A DNA stretch of 64,000 nt from Atherinomorus stipes (taxonomy: Eukaryota > Chordata > Actinopteri > Atheriniformes > Atherinidae), in NCBI GenBank assembly GCA_023101725.1, contig JALJCO010001448.1, positions 62,001 through 126,000 on the forward strand, written 5' to 3'. Below the pieces are notes generated by a model, which did no database searches, was not told where the DNA came from, and saw only the letters and a list, made by a program, of their open reading frames with translations. Positions 46,110 through 57,540 of the stretch are shown in pieces. Every line of letters starts with the position of its first letter. The stretch's first letter is position 1. The translations under genes were made by a program, and so were the position numbers.

Positions 46110-46490
46110 GCTCTAAAGAAGAATTAATTGAGACAATCACTGCAATCAGGTGTTATTCTGTAATGTTCAAAAAGACGTCTACACCTGTTGACAGGTGTGT
46201 TGGTCCACTGTTCATTGGAAAGGTGCTGAATACGAATAGAAAAGTAATAAAAAAGGGTTTGTTATGTGCAACGGTTGAAAAAAAATATAGGAGGGACGGA
46301 TTAAATTGGAGGGGAGTAAAAGGGGGTGAGTAAAACAATAAGAAAAATAAACAACAATAAAAAGTAAGAGAACTCTAATGTGTCTGGGATTATTTTGTTT
46401 GTTTGTTGGTTTAATGATTATTTTCAACTACAATTCAAAAGCAATGTTTTATTTCACTAAAGTATAATTTAAATAAAAAAACCAATATTA
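46110..46490. repeat. CAGTC-family element, diverged copy with internal insertion
   Basis: Matches 21960-22140 in ACACCTGTTGACAGGTGTG and TTGGTCCACTG, then TCTAATGTGTCTGGGA. About 145 bp of unrelated sequence (46228-46372) interrupts it. Neither terminus is intact. Confidence 0.6.
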
Positions 46491-46517
46491 ACCTGTGAGA
46501 ATTATTGGGAAAGTGTG

Positions 46518-46795
46518 CTGCGACCCGGAAGCTGCGCGCACTCGTCTGACGTTTACAGCAGGTAGCTAACATCATTCTGCTAGCAGTTAGCGACGTTCAG
46601 ACAACAACATCTGTTTCTTTGCGTTTGTGACATGATGGAGAATCTGTAGCTGCTGTCTGCTAAACACCAGAGTGGCTCGTGCACGTTGCTGTGTGTGTCG
46701 GAGGTGTGTGTGTGAAACCAGCATGTTGGTCTTCTGCATGCACATTATTAAAAAACTCGCTAACGGTCTCTGCTTTCTGAAATGCCGAAACATCA
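46518..46795. repeat. dispersed repeat R1, copy 2
   Basis: Inverted relative to 30418-30690 with clear base-by-base correspondence over about 275 bp. It has small insertions, notably a GTGTGTGT stretch near 46690-46712. Confidence 0.75.
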
Positions 46796-47484
46796 TCTAC
46801 GTATAACGCCTATAATGAAAATAAGTAATAATAAGTAATGGTTATATGTAGGTTGCATGGCTGTCAACATATCCGGCTCTGATATATATTTTTTTTTTTT
46901 TTCTTGTCCTGTCAGATCGAAGAAGCAGAATGGAAATCTGATTGCTTTTTCTGTTGAACAGTTTTGCTTTATCAAGCGGGGGTTTGAACATAAGGCTCCA
47001 CTTGATATCATGTCTATTCATTTTATTTCTTTATTTAAACATTTGTCTTTACACCTTTTTGTGGGCGAAAGGAGAAATGAAAGTTAAGAGGTAAGATAGA
47101 AAGTGAAAAGAGAGAAAGGAGTAAGGAAGAGGAAGAGAGAGGAGAGAAAACATGAATCCACTTACACAGTTCACTGGTACATCTGTACAGCAATCCCTAA
47201 ACAACCAAGGCTCTGTTGGAAAACAAACAGCAAACCCCTACAGGAGGACCTGCAGGTGGCTTAAATATCCTCAGATCATACACACACACACAGAACTACG
47301 CAGAGAAGAGGTACACTGGGAATGGGAAGTAGAAGAGGTAAAACTAGTTGAATGGGGGGTAGTGTCAATGATAATAAAGGGGCCGGGGATACAGTTGCAG
47401 TGCGCTGTTGCGGTGATTTACAGGTGGATGTTCAGAGTCAGAGGAGGTTTACAGACGCGTGGAAGCATGCTGAAACAAATTTGA

Positions 47485-47760
47485 AATTTTTATGAATGGG
47501 AATTAAAAGAATACTACTGGATAATTATTAGTTGGTGGTGTAATTACAAATCCTCCAAAATTCTGTTCGGGGATAATGTTGGAGACACTGATTCTCCAGA
47601 GAAGCTGCTGAAAATAACGGATGATTCTTCACCCCCTCCACACAACACAGTGAGAAAAAGCAAAGTGTGTTCAGTGAGAGGCTTCTTCAACTCCAGTGCA
47701 AGACAGAAAGGCCCGGAGATCATTCCGCCAGCAGGCATCCCTCTGGAGCAAGTCAACTAA
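47485..47760 (+). CDS. unidentified open frame without ATG, possible exon
   Basis: 91 sense codons between a TGA (47482-47484) and a TAA (47758-47760). The last two-thirds look protein-like: ILFGDNVGDTDSPEKLLKIT, then DDSSPPPHNTVRKSKV and GFFNSSARQKGPEIIPPAGI, PLEQVN. There is no start codon in the coding-looking part. A possible acceptor is the AG at about 47530 (TTATTAG), but its pyrimidine tract is poor. It lies in the copine intron on the other strand. It could be a terminal exon of a nested gene, a processed fragment, or chance. I do not recognise it. Confidence 0.3.
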   Translation, partial: NFYEWELKEYYWIIISWWCNYKSSKILFGDNVGDTDSPEKLLKITDDSSPPPHNTVRKSKVCSVRGFFNSSARQKGPEIIPPAGIPLEQVN

Positions 47761-48863
47761 AAACATGAAAACAAAAAGAAAAACCACTACAACACTGAAC
47801 TCTCTGGAATGAATAAACAGTGCTTTCCCGCGCCGCTGCCGGCTAGATAGCCAACTCACTCAACTAAGTCCAGCTGGCTACTTAGATGTCATGGAGATAC
47901 TTGGTATCTCTGTGGAAAGCCCTGATAAAATTTTTTTCATTTTTTTCATTTCAACCAGAAATAAGTTATAAATGAAGCAGAAATCTCTTTAATCTCCAGT
48001 TATAAAAATAATTCTTCTTAATCAAAAGTCTGAATAACACAACAGCCTGAAAAAAACAAATCTCATGCATACATCCCCTAATAGCTTCCTCAATATGCCT
48101 CATTAATATCACCTCTGAGAAACTGCATGGGGCTGCATCCTGATATCCGATGCTCATCCCATTATAGGAACCTCCGGAGTGGTAAATGTAAGAGGCCAAT
48201 GTTTGTGTTGCTCCTTTAACTCTGTTCATTTGGGCTTTATCAGTGTTATAATGTTGAGAACAATGAGCTCGATCATGATTACACACTTGACAGTTCTGAA
48301 CATGGTAGATGCTTTAGGTGGGCAACCTTGGAAAAAACTCTGTTTGGGATGTTTGTTTCCTAAATTAGCTATAATTCCAGTTAATGTGGTTCATTATTTT
48401 GTTGTCTCTGTTTTCCAAACGGCTGAAAGAAACATCTCCCGTTCTCATCATTAGTAAAAGTCAGAAATTCATTCATTAGTGTAACCAATCTCAGAAGAAA
48501 GGAAGCTGTCTGGCTAGCTTGACTTGCTCTACAGTAATGTAAACAACTTTAATTATCTCTCACAGGAAAAATGGAACATTTCAGCCTCTAAAAGCACATA
48601 TTCTACTTGATTTCATTTTTATTCCCAATACTAAAGGGGAATTGGAAAAAAACAAAAAACTCTTTCAACATTTGAGACAATGCAACTTCTTTCTCTAACT
48701 TTACACTGATACCAAACATCATATTTACGAATAATTTAACCAACATCAGCTGATTTCTGTCCTTTTATTGTCTGTTGTTGATGTTTATGTAGATTCTGTC
48801 ATCCAGGTTATAGTCGCCCCGACAGCTTAAATAAAGGAACTGGACTTCCGTTTAGTTCTTTAA

Positions 48864-50127
48864 AGGAGCTGTATCAGCTTTTCAAACTTTCCAAAAGTCA
48901 AATACAGGCATTTATAAGCTAAATATGTTCCCATCGTTACTATAGAAACTAATTTGGTGTTAAATATTAGTTTTTCTATGCGTCTAATTTCCAACATGGA
49001 AGTAAGATGGCTGACTGTCCTGAACCGCGGAGCTCTCGACCAATTGCAGCATGTTTTACGCCCATTTCATGACGTCGCCCCGGAAGAGACACTGATTCTG
49101 ACGGGTCACGGAATAGTTTTTAACACCGGCACCGGCAGCTCACATGGATGTTATCTGTAAACATTGATGGATAATTGGACTCCGATCGACGGGATAAAAC
49201 GGACCAGCCTCTTATGGAGCTGTATGCGCTCGACCCAGAGTCTGATATGGAGTTTGAAGTACACGCAGTACCACAGAAGTACCACAGAGACCCCTGAAAA
49301 AAAATTTAAAAAATATAGGTAAATAGATTGAGTAAGAGACTAATGATTAGTTTAAAATTGAAATGGCTAGGGAAAAAGGGGGCCGCCAAAAGAAAACACA
49401 AAAAAAAGTAAGTAAATTAGTGAACAAATCATAGGCTAACAGTTAGCATTGAGCTGAGAGACGTTTTCACTCACCAGTGCTGTCGTCTGTCCATGCACGT
49501 TTTTAAGAGGAACTGTGTCAGGTCTAAGAAGTAATCCCCGAGAAAAAAAACATTTTACTGCCCGAGATTCATGAAGTTGTCAGGCGTGAAGTTCACACAC
49601 AAAGTTGTGTTTTTTTTTCTGCTCCTGATGATAAAATCCAACCACTTCTGGCAAGTCGATTCGTCCAGTGCAACAAATAAACTCCCACGCTGAACGCAAC
49701 CACATTTTTCCCAACTTGCCGTCCTCTAGAGCTTAACAAAGAAAAAAAAAAATCTCCTGAACTCTGGATCAAACGTCTGTTAGCTGATGGCTGCTTGTCT
49801 CTGAGGAAATCTTCCTGCAGCTGTTAGTTTCTTCCTCAGAGAGTGTGTACAGGTTAGGATTCTCTAAGAGTTTCTGTTCAACAAAGAGGATGTCTTGCAA
49901 CAATGCTGTTCATGTGTATTTGACACTTCGTGATTGGTGCCACCTCGTTGCGTATACCAGTGTCAGTCAGTTATGTTAAGGAAGCTACAGCTTGGCCTGA
50001 ATATTCATATATCACTCAAATATGCACAAATGAAGAAAAAAACTATTTTATTGAAGTTTTTATGAGGAAATAACACAGTAACTTGCTGTAAAGCTCTTTA
50101 AAGTCCATTTTTCATGATAGGGCTTCT
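48864..50127. mobile_element. TTAA-flanked element, about 1.26 kb
   Basis: The ends AGGAGCTGTATCAGC and ...ATGATAGGGCTTCT are inverted with some divergence. TTAA is on both sides (48860-48863, 50128-50131). There is no transposase. Part of its left half (48930-49100) recurs inverted at 56035-56175 (AACACCAAATTAGTTTCTAT). Confidence 0.6.
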
Positions 50128-50584
50128 TTAAAATATTTCTCCTCTCACAGAAAGCCTCCTTCACTGATAGTCTCTGAAGGGTTTCAGTTGGTAAGTGTCA
50201 TACTCACCTGATCACCTCGTGCTCTTTTAAGTCATTGTCAACTCAGTTGTTTACCTGTTTGACCTAAACTGATAAATTGTGTGAAATGTTGTAAAACCTC
50301 CTGGGAAGAAGAGTCAAAGCTGCTTGTATGTGCTAGAAACATGAAGTTAGAAGCTAACTTTGTTGTTCAGGGATGTTTTTGCAGATACACCCAGCAGCCA
50401 CTTTATCAGGTCCTTCTTGTGTTTGGTTCACTGTAAACTCTAACAAGTTAAGTTTCCTTAAAAATACAGAGGAAACCGATTAACCTACTTGGGGAAAAGG
50501 TAAACAAACTTGAATATGGAAGTTATTGTGAAATTAGTGTATTTGAGTAAGTTGTACTTTTTTCATAAGTTGTGACCATGTTAA

Positions 50585-51229
50585 AGGAGTGATGACATAG
50601 CAGCAAAAACTAGTTCATGTTATTGACATTACTGTCAAATCTCCAAAGAAAAAAAACATCATTTTTTACAGCGGGGGTTGTTTTGGTACGCTAGACCTCC
50701 CTTCCTCAGAGTTGGGTGTGGTAATGATATGCAGCTTTACCCAGAGACCAAGATGACTTCATTTTGATTAGCTACACCTTATTTGGCTATAACTTTATTT
50801 AGAGAAAGTAGGTCAAGCTGCTGTCGGACTTTGCTAAAGGCTAACTGTTAGCAACATGTGCATTTCAGAAAGTGAGCTACGTTTATCAGAAGCTTTAAAT
50901 CTATTTGTTTGAAAACCAAGACCTGACTGCACAGCAGTCTATTAGCTCTACTAAGAGGAGGGTGCATAGACCATTGGGGTGGGGGGTGGGGCTGTTTGCT
51001 TGATAGTGTGCTCTAATTGGAGCAAATAAATTACGTAGAATGATAGAATTACGTAGAATGATAAACTGCTGTCTGATTCAACCGTTTTTGAACAAAGAAA
51101 CAAAGCTGACAGACCATAAACAGGAACTTTGTTACGCACTCTGGACATTCACATGGCCTCATCAGTGCACAACAGATCATATTATACCCCCAAAACCCCA
51201 GAAAAGTGAAATTTGATGTCATGGCTCCT
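50585..51229. mobile_element. TTAA-flanked MITE, 645 bp
   Basis: The ends AGGAGTGATGACATAG and ...TGATGTCATGGCTCCT are inverted. TTAA lies on both sides (50581-50584, 51230-51233). No transposase. Kolobok-like by target and termini. Confidence 0.78.
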
Positions 51230-51326
51230 TTAATATATCTCAGTATAGTTAAATTCTAGTCAAGCTGTTAATACAAAAATTCTTGAAGTTTGCAAGAACT
51301 TAATACTGTATATTCTGCCACATTAA

Positions 51327-51786
51327 AGACCCACAATGCAACTTTTAGCAGTTTTTTCAGTGACGCACCCCCTACTGACAGCTAAACTAGCATCCATCTT
51401 CATCCTACCTGTACTGTAAGCTCACTCCAGCCAGTAAAAGATAAGTAAAAGTCTTATCTTGACTCCTGTTCTGTCCCTTCCTCTCTTTCTTTTACTCTCT
51501 TCCTCTGGTAATGTCTCCTTGTGTTTCTTTGCCAAATCCAACATGATGCGCGTTCAAAACACCTGCTGTGTTCATATCTGTTTACTAGTTCGTGGCGAGG
51601 TGCACAACCAATAGTCGGCTGCAACGTCACAGCCCCGTCCCGGATGGAAAAATTATAGCGCAGTTTATGAGCCTCAGGACGCCGCTGGGCAGTGACGGCT
51701 CGAAAATGCGCATAATGAATGTCGGTGTGCCATCAAAATGAGTCAGAAATGAAGATTTTTAAGGTGGAAAAGTTACATTGAGGGTC
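51327..51786. mobile_element. TTAA-flanked MITE, 460 bp
   Basis: The left end AGACCCACAATGCAACTTTT and the right end ...AAAAGTTACATTGAGGGTC are inverted, offset by one base. TTAA is at 51323-51326 and 51787-51790. It shares an internal CCTTGTGTTTCTTTGCCAAA / ACATGATGCGCGTTCA segment with the centre of the foldback element at 28005-28045. Confidence 0.7.
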
Positions 51787-52403
51787 TTAAGTGCATATTT
51801 GCTCGAAAGTTGTCATACACTGAAGGTAGGGGTGTCCAAGGTGGGGACCAACAATCTGTTATCACTATGGCAGTAATTACACTTCTCTCAATACATTTTT
51901 TGCAATGCACACTCTTATATTCACAAGGCAAGAACTACACAGTTAACTGCAGTTAATGCAAACCCCCACTTCAAATAAGACGAAATATACATAAAACCCA
52001 GCTGACAAGATTTGTGCAACCTGAATCTGTACAAATTCTAATTGTTAGACAAGGAGAGAGAGTAATGTGATTACATGGACATTTAACTCAAGGTGCAAAA
52101 CAGAACAAAGGGTACTGCGAAGTACAAGGGGAAAATAGGCCTGTCTACCTGTAACAGGTGTGTGCAGGAGTTGTTCACACCCAGAATAACCAAGTACATA
52201 GTAACTGATTAGATAAGCATACAGGTAGAAAGTACAGAAAACGCTACGTGAGTTGTACATTTGAAAAACTTGCATGAACTAAGTTTAATGCACTAATTAA
52301 TCTTTAGTTAGGACATTGTTTGCATTTACGGTGTTTTACCCCTTTTTCCTTCAGATTTGCCATCATTCTTGGTGATATAGATTCAACCAGGTATGTTTCT
52401 AAT

Positions 52404-52937
52404 TAGAGATGCACCAAAATGGAAATTCTCAAACTGAAACCGAAAACAAAAAATGAGTAAACCAAGGCCAAAAACCAAAATACTGAAAGAAATTATTATT
52501 TCAGCTGTTGGAACCATAGCATTTTTGGCTACGATGTGTACTAACTTCACTAAAATCAAAGCATTGCAATAAATCAAATACAAAAGCAACAAAACATTTA
52601 TTTACCACTAACGTTACAACAATGCACAATATAAATTAAGATTCAAAATAAAATATTTAGTTTATCCCCACTTGTATACACATTACAAACTGCCTTTTAA
52701 ATTTTTCTCTGTAGGACTACTACAACAAATAATAATATCCATGCTTACTGTATAACTGACTAGCTGCTGAAAGACTGAAATTAAATATGTTCTCACTTAA
52801 AAACACAAACTGCATAAGTTGCGTGCTGGATGCGTTATTTGCTGTGTCATCACAAGTTTTGGAGATTTATGTCTTTCAGCCAAAAACTGAAAATGCACTT
52901 TTGGGTCATTTTTGGCCGAAAACTTTCTGTGGCCAAA
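52404..52937. repeat. hAT-like element, left part, cut by a transposon relic
   Basis: Starts TAGAGATGCACCAAAATGG, a hAT-type terminus. The inverted right end is not present; the sequence changes at 52938 to a Tc-type transposase relic. Confidence 0.5.
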
Positions 52938-53460
52938 CCAGGTGTTGGAAACATTCCTCAGAGATTTTGCTCCATATTGACAAGACAGCATCACACAGTT
53001 GCTGCATCCACGATGAGAATCTCTCATTCCACCACATCCCAAAGCTGCTCTGCTGGACTGAGATCTGGTGACTGTGGAGGTCACTGGAGTTCAGTGAACT
53101 CATCGTCATGTTGTAGATGATGTGATCTTTGTGTCATGGTGCATTATCCTGCTGGAAGCAGCATCAGAAGATGCTCCACTGTGGTCATAAAGGGATGGAC
53201 ATGGTCAGCAACAATACTCAGGTAGGCTGTGGTGGTTAAACCACCATGTTGGTACTAAGGAGCCCAAAGTGGGCCAAGAAAATCTCCCCCACACCATTAC
53301 ACCGGCTGGATCCATGCTTCCCAGATCCAGGAGTGGTCTTCTGCTGCTGAAGCCCATCTGCTTCAAAGGTGGTTGTATTGTGTTCAGACACGCTATTCTG
53401 CGTACATTGGTTGGAACCAGTGCTGAATTGCCTTCCTGTTGCCTTTCCATCATCTCAGAG
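52938..53460 (-). pseudogene. Tc/mariner transposase relic, truncated
   Basis: On the minus strand the fragments read VMVWGRFSWPTLGSLVPT, then (other frame) PPQSPDLSPAEQLWDVVER and finally IWSKISEECFQHLV. These match the order of a widespread Tc-type transposase whose end I recall as ISEECFQHLVESMPRR. Several frame changes and a truncated N-terminal half make it non-functional. Confidence 0.75.
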
Positions 53461-54162
53461 CATATTAGAAACAGGTCATATCCTGTTAAAACTCAATAAG
53501 GGTTATAGAGATAAAAAAAAGAAATAAATATCCTCTGAGAAATAAATGAGCCTATTTTTTATTTAGTTATTAACACAGACACAAAGAAGAAAATTACAAT
53601 TTGTGGCATTCCCTGGTGGTGCTGTTTTCCTATCTGACAGGTACAGAAAAATTAATCAGAGGAAATGCTGCATAAAGTGTCACATGGTACAAAGAGAAGA
53701 CAGTTAATTACTGGTTTAAAAAAAGATAGTTAACAGTAAACAGAGAGGGGTCAGAAACACAGCGAGGATGAGGTAGGAGGTGGTGAAAAGTGGTAGAAGG
53801 CTTCAGGTGTACTGGGTAAGCCCTGACATGTGGGGTAAATCCACTGAGACACGTATGTAAGTGTGAATGTGTGTCAACTCCACTGTAATTACAGCGAAAG
53901 AAGACACGTCCAGAACGGCCTTCCGGCTCCAGTTATACATGGAGATCCAGCGGGGGACTGTATGAAGTCATGTGAGGATTCATCAAGAGTCCATCTTAAC
54001 CTAAATCATGTTTCCATGCCAGTTCTGACACATCGCCTCCTTTTGCCCTCTATGGGATGGTGGCGGCAGGACTCATGCTTGACCCTCCTGCCACTGTGCT
54101 CAGCTCTTCCACTCATTACAGCTGAGTTTGATGTTCACAATCTACTCAAACTCAGTGATAAT

Positions 54163-55401
54163 CAGTGATGCCAGTAATTGATTACTTAGTAATCTGATTA
54201 CATTTACACTAAAAGTAATTTAACTGATTACTATTCTTTTTTTTTTTTTACTATATCAGATTACAGCTACATTTGTAATTACCTAATTTACTTATATGTA
54301 TTACTTCCAGGGTGGTAGGACGACGCTTCCCACCAAGGTGAGAGTGAAGTCAAGACTTTCTTGAATTTATGTTAAACTATGAGCCTGTTTCCACTGTTGC
54401 AAACTCTTCAGCGAGCGAAGTCGCTATTGGTTGACTAAAAAGTCGCCAGAAGTCGCTAAGTGACATCACCAAACCAAGCCGTCAATGTTGTGCATGTGCA
54501 GTACCATTTACTGTAGTGGCAACATACAATTATTACTGACATGCTACAATGTTTATTAACAAGGGTACTGAAGGGGTGACATATACATTTAAGTCATGGT
54601 GCAAAGAAGACCCAGGTGTGCCACAAGGCATCATGGGAAATAATCTGGATGAGGAGGCGTGGTCATCTCACAGCAGCTCAGAATGGCTGCTGTCTGCAAA
54701 TGGACAGCAGGAGCAGTTTGAGTGCCAGGAAACAGGGAGGGAGGGGCTGATGGCAGGCAGCTCCAGATGAACGGGTGGAGCGATATAAACTTCATCTGTC
54801 TCCATGACAAAAGTTGCTAGATTTATCGCTAGGCGCTTTTGTGAAAATAAGTTGCTAAAGGGTCTGAAAAGTCGCTAAATATAGCGACAAAGTAGCTACG
54901 TTGGCAACAATGCCTGTTTCTGCAGGACATGGTATTATTAGACGGTGTGTTGACGCAAGTTATTGTGCGATCTCGGAACAAGATTTGATTTCCAGCGTCC
55001 CGAGATTTGAACACAAACACCAAAACAAATAGCAATCGCCAGCTAATGTAGATACTTTCGTTCACTTCTCCTCTCTAGTATGATGTCGGACACGCGTTGA
55101 GACTATCCGAGCCCTTCAGTGTGGAAAGAAAGCACGTTTTTAGGGCGAACTAAGACGTGGGGGCCAGTTGCCCCATACTTATCATTAGCTGGGCTGCTAG
55201 GCTGCCTGCCCGGATAAATACTGGAGCTATCTTGAAAATTCCTTTCTTCATCATTCACATATGAAAGGACATATGAAAACACACCCCAGGTTAAAAAAAA
55301 GGCTAAATTTCCCTTTAAGTAATCAGTAAAGTAATTAAACTACTTTTTAAAGAATCAATCAGCAATCAGATTACTTTTTCAAGTAATCTGTGGCAACTCT
55401 G
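54163..55401. mobile_element. hAT-type element with GTAATCTGATTAC motifs, holding a nested MITE
   Basis: The left end CAGTGATGCCAGTAATTGAT and the right end ...AATCTGTGGCAACTCTG are inverted. The flanks GTGATAAT and GTGATGAC match at six of eight bases. Repeated TAATCAGATTAC words near both ends are typical of this fish MITE type. A second element (54392-54912) sits inside. Confidence 0.72.
54392..54912. mobile_element. nested hAT-type MITE, GCGACTTTGTCGC type
   Basis: The ends CACTGTTGCAAAC and ...GTTGGCAACAATG are inverted, followed inward by AGCGAC/GTCGCT words. The 8-bp duplication CCTGTTTC is exact (54384-54391, 54913-54920). The non-match between 54549 and 54770 is GC-richer, with an open frame of no recognisable family. 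Confidence 0.88.
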
Positions 55402-55559
55402 GTGATGACTTTGGACAGTTTTCTGGTTTTACCATCCACGGGGAGGAAAAAGTGTGTCCATGTCCTTGTCTGATACCTCAACCTCGACTTTCTTGCTTTC
55501 TGGCTACTTTGACTGTGAGATGGAAACTTCTTCCACCGTCTTTGACAGATTGTGTAAAT

Positions 55560-55830
55560 TTTGAAGAAGGGGGGGAGAGAGGAGAGAAGGGAAGAACAGA
55601 GACAAACGGGAGAAACAAGAGGAGACAGAGAAGAAAAAAGGGAAGGAGGAGAATTTCTCCTTTTCCCTAAAGGGAGAAGGGGGAAAAAGAGAGGGGAGGA
55701 GGGGGGTAGGCGGAGACGCAGAGGGGGAAACGGGAGGGAAAAACACGGGGGAACCCCCGAACAGAACCGGGGTTCCGGAACGAAACCGGAGCAAAAACGG
55801 GAGGAAGAAAAAGCGGGAGAAAACCCACAA
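55560..55830 (+). repeat. polypurine tract, about 270 bp
   Basis: Almost all A and G on the plus strand from GAAGAAGGGGGGGAGAGAGG onward, with scattered C/T. Open frames on both strands here are low-complexity products (Arg/Lys/Glu/Gly or Ser/Phe/Pro-rich), not genes. Confidence 0.85.
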
Positions 55831-56189
55831 GCGAAGAGGCTAGAGTCGGCTAAAACGGCGGGGCTCGGCTGGACGGACCCAAACCAACAGCGGCGAGGAG
55901 AGCCATAAAGGCGGCGTTTATCCCGCATGGGGAATTATCCATCAAGACACAACACCAGAGAACGCGGGCCGGGCTACAGAATCGGCCCTTCAGAAAAGGC
56001 TCCCGGGGCTAGAGAAAGGGGAAAAACGAATGTCGAGAGCTCCCGGGTCAGACAGCACCATCTTCTTCCGGTTGGAAATTAGAGATCGAAAAACTAATAT
56101 TTAACACCAAATTAGTTTCTATAGAAGAGGGAACACATTCATTTATAAATGCCTATATTTGCTTTTGGACATTGGCAGAATTAAAATGG

Positions 56190-57190
56190 TGATAAGTTTC
56201 CCAAATCTTTTTTCAAGATGGCCGACTTGGTCTCCCCATACTGTGTGGTATTATTGGGCATATAACACCAGAGCAATTTCTCCAAATCAGCCAGTTGGGT
56301 CCTCACTCAGAACTCTGTGCACTATTTTATTTTCTATCCTCAAGCCTCAGATGAATGGGGTTAAATTAGATTTCATCCTTCGTAATTACACTATAATTGA
56401 ATGACAAATAAAAGTTTCCCTTGATCTGTCAAAGATTTCCCCTGAAACACTTTTCCACTGCAATCCTTCAGCCTTGGTGGGTGGAGAGTGCTTTCCTGTG
56501 TTGGTCTGAAAGGGGCTTGTCTCTTGCTCGGTTTTAGTCCACCTACCTGCAAATCACTTCTGACATTATATACTGAAATGTTGTCTTTTACGACAAATTT
56601 CCTCCACAACATTTATAATTTTTTCCTTAACAATCCACCATCTTAGCATTTAGTGTCTGAATTTGTAAATTTATTTCACATACCATCGTGGGATGCTTGG
56701 GGCAGATGTCCTTGGTGTGATGATTTCAGGATATTCTGATGAGGTTTGTTCGCTTTTTTGCATCAGCATATAAAAGACAATTATCCCCAGATATCCACCA
56801 TTTAAAACTTGGTACTTATCCACACATGCTGGCTCTTCCTTTAGCTCAAAGCTCTTGTGTTAGGAATGGTGGTTGCCAAAAGTGATGGCAGAGTGATGCA
56901 GAAAAATGAGTCTGTGCTTTTGTTAAAGCACGGATCATCTGTCGGTCACTTCAGAACTTCCAAATGCATCCGACATTAGGTGTGAAATGTATTTTTAGCA
57001 GCGTGGGAAGGCAGATGAGCTTGACAGAGCAGATAGAACAAAAGATGAAGGGGGAGGATAAAACCATCAAGAACACGATGGGTTATAATAAATTTAGATT
57101 AAAAAGCTTATTCACGTGTGGGGTGACGGATGTGTGGAGGTCTATTCAGCCAGAGGGCAGACATGGACAGAACTATAGCTGATTACATTT
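56190..57190 (+). pseudogene. L1-like LINE fragment, decayed
   Basis: The plus-strand frame 56195-56404 reads FPNLFSRWPTWSPHTVWYYW then AYNTRAISPNQPVGSS. LPN..YYWA.N.R is a recurring block in the C-terminal part of fish L1-type ORF2 proteins. Later fragments (56964-57182) are L1-like in tone but shifted. Assignment is by recollection of this block only. Confidence 0.45.
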
Positions 57191-57452
57191 ATGTAGCAGA
57201 GATATTACCAGCAGACTGTCTGATTTATCCTCTATCATCTCCTCTGTTTCTTCTGCTTTATTCTTGTTAGTGGAGGGAATCATTTTATACTCACAATTCC
57301 ATGATGGTGTAAGGTGTGCTATAAATACATTCAACACAGATGCACCATCATGTCCTCATGTTTTTGCCACTCTGTTATTTGCCTTTTACCACTTTTTGGT
57401 CCTCCTGTTTGCTTGTTTGTCTGATCTAACATCCAGGCGTTATGTTTACAGG

Positions 57453-57540
57453 ACAGCCTCGGATGTCAGATTATGAGGCTAAAATCAACCAGTCCCCGCC
57501 GCGCCAGCCCAGGCCCGAAAATGGACTGACCAAGAGTTAA
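57453..57540 (+). CDS. possible terminal exon, unidentified, in the copine intron
   Basis: A possible branch site (TGATCTAAC) and TATGTTTACAG precede a frame reading QPRMSDYEAKINQSPPRQ then PRPENGLTKS and a TAA. It is proline-rich and protein-like, but short and unrecognised. A second acceptor-like TGTATGTTTCAG at 57661-57672 precedes another open stretch (to 57799). Both are on the strand opposite the copine. Confidence 0.25.

Noticed and set aside
46212..46427. Hydrophobic minus-strand frames near 46.2-46.4 kb
   Set aside because: They lie in a diverged CAGTC-family copy and an AT-rich insert. The hydrophobic look comes from T-rich DNA.
55371..55928. 185-codon minus-strand frame and its plus-strand partners
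   Set aside because: They overlap the polypurine tract and encode low-complexity Ser/Phe/Pro or Arg/Glu/Lys strings. No family is recognisable.
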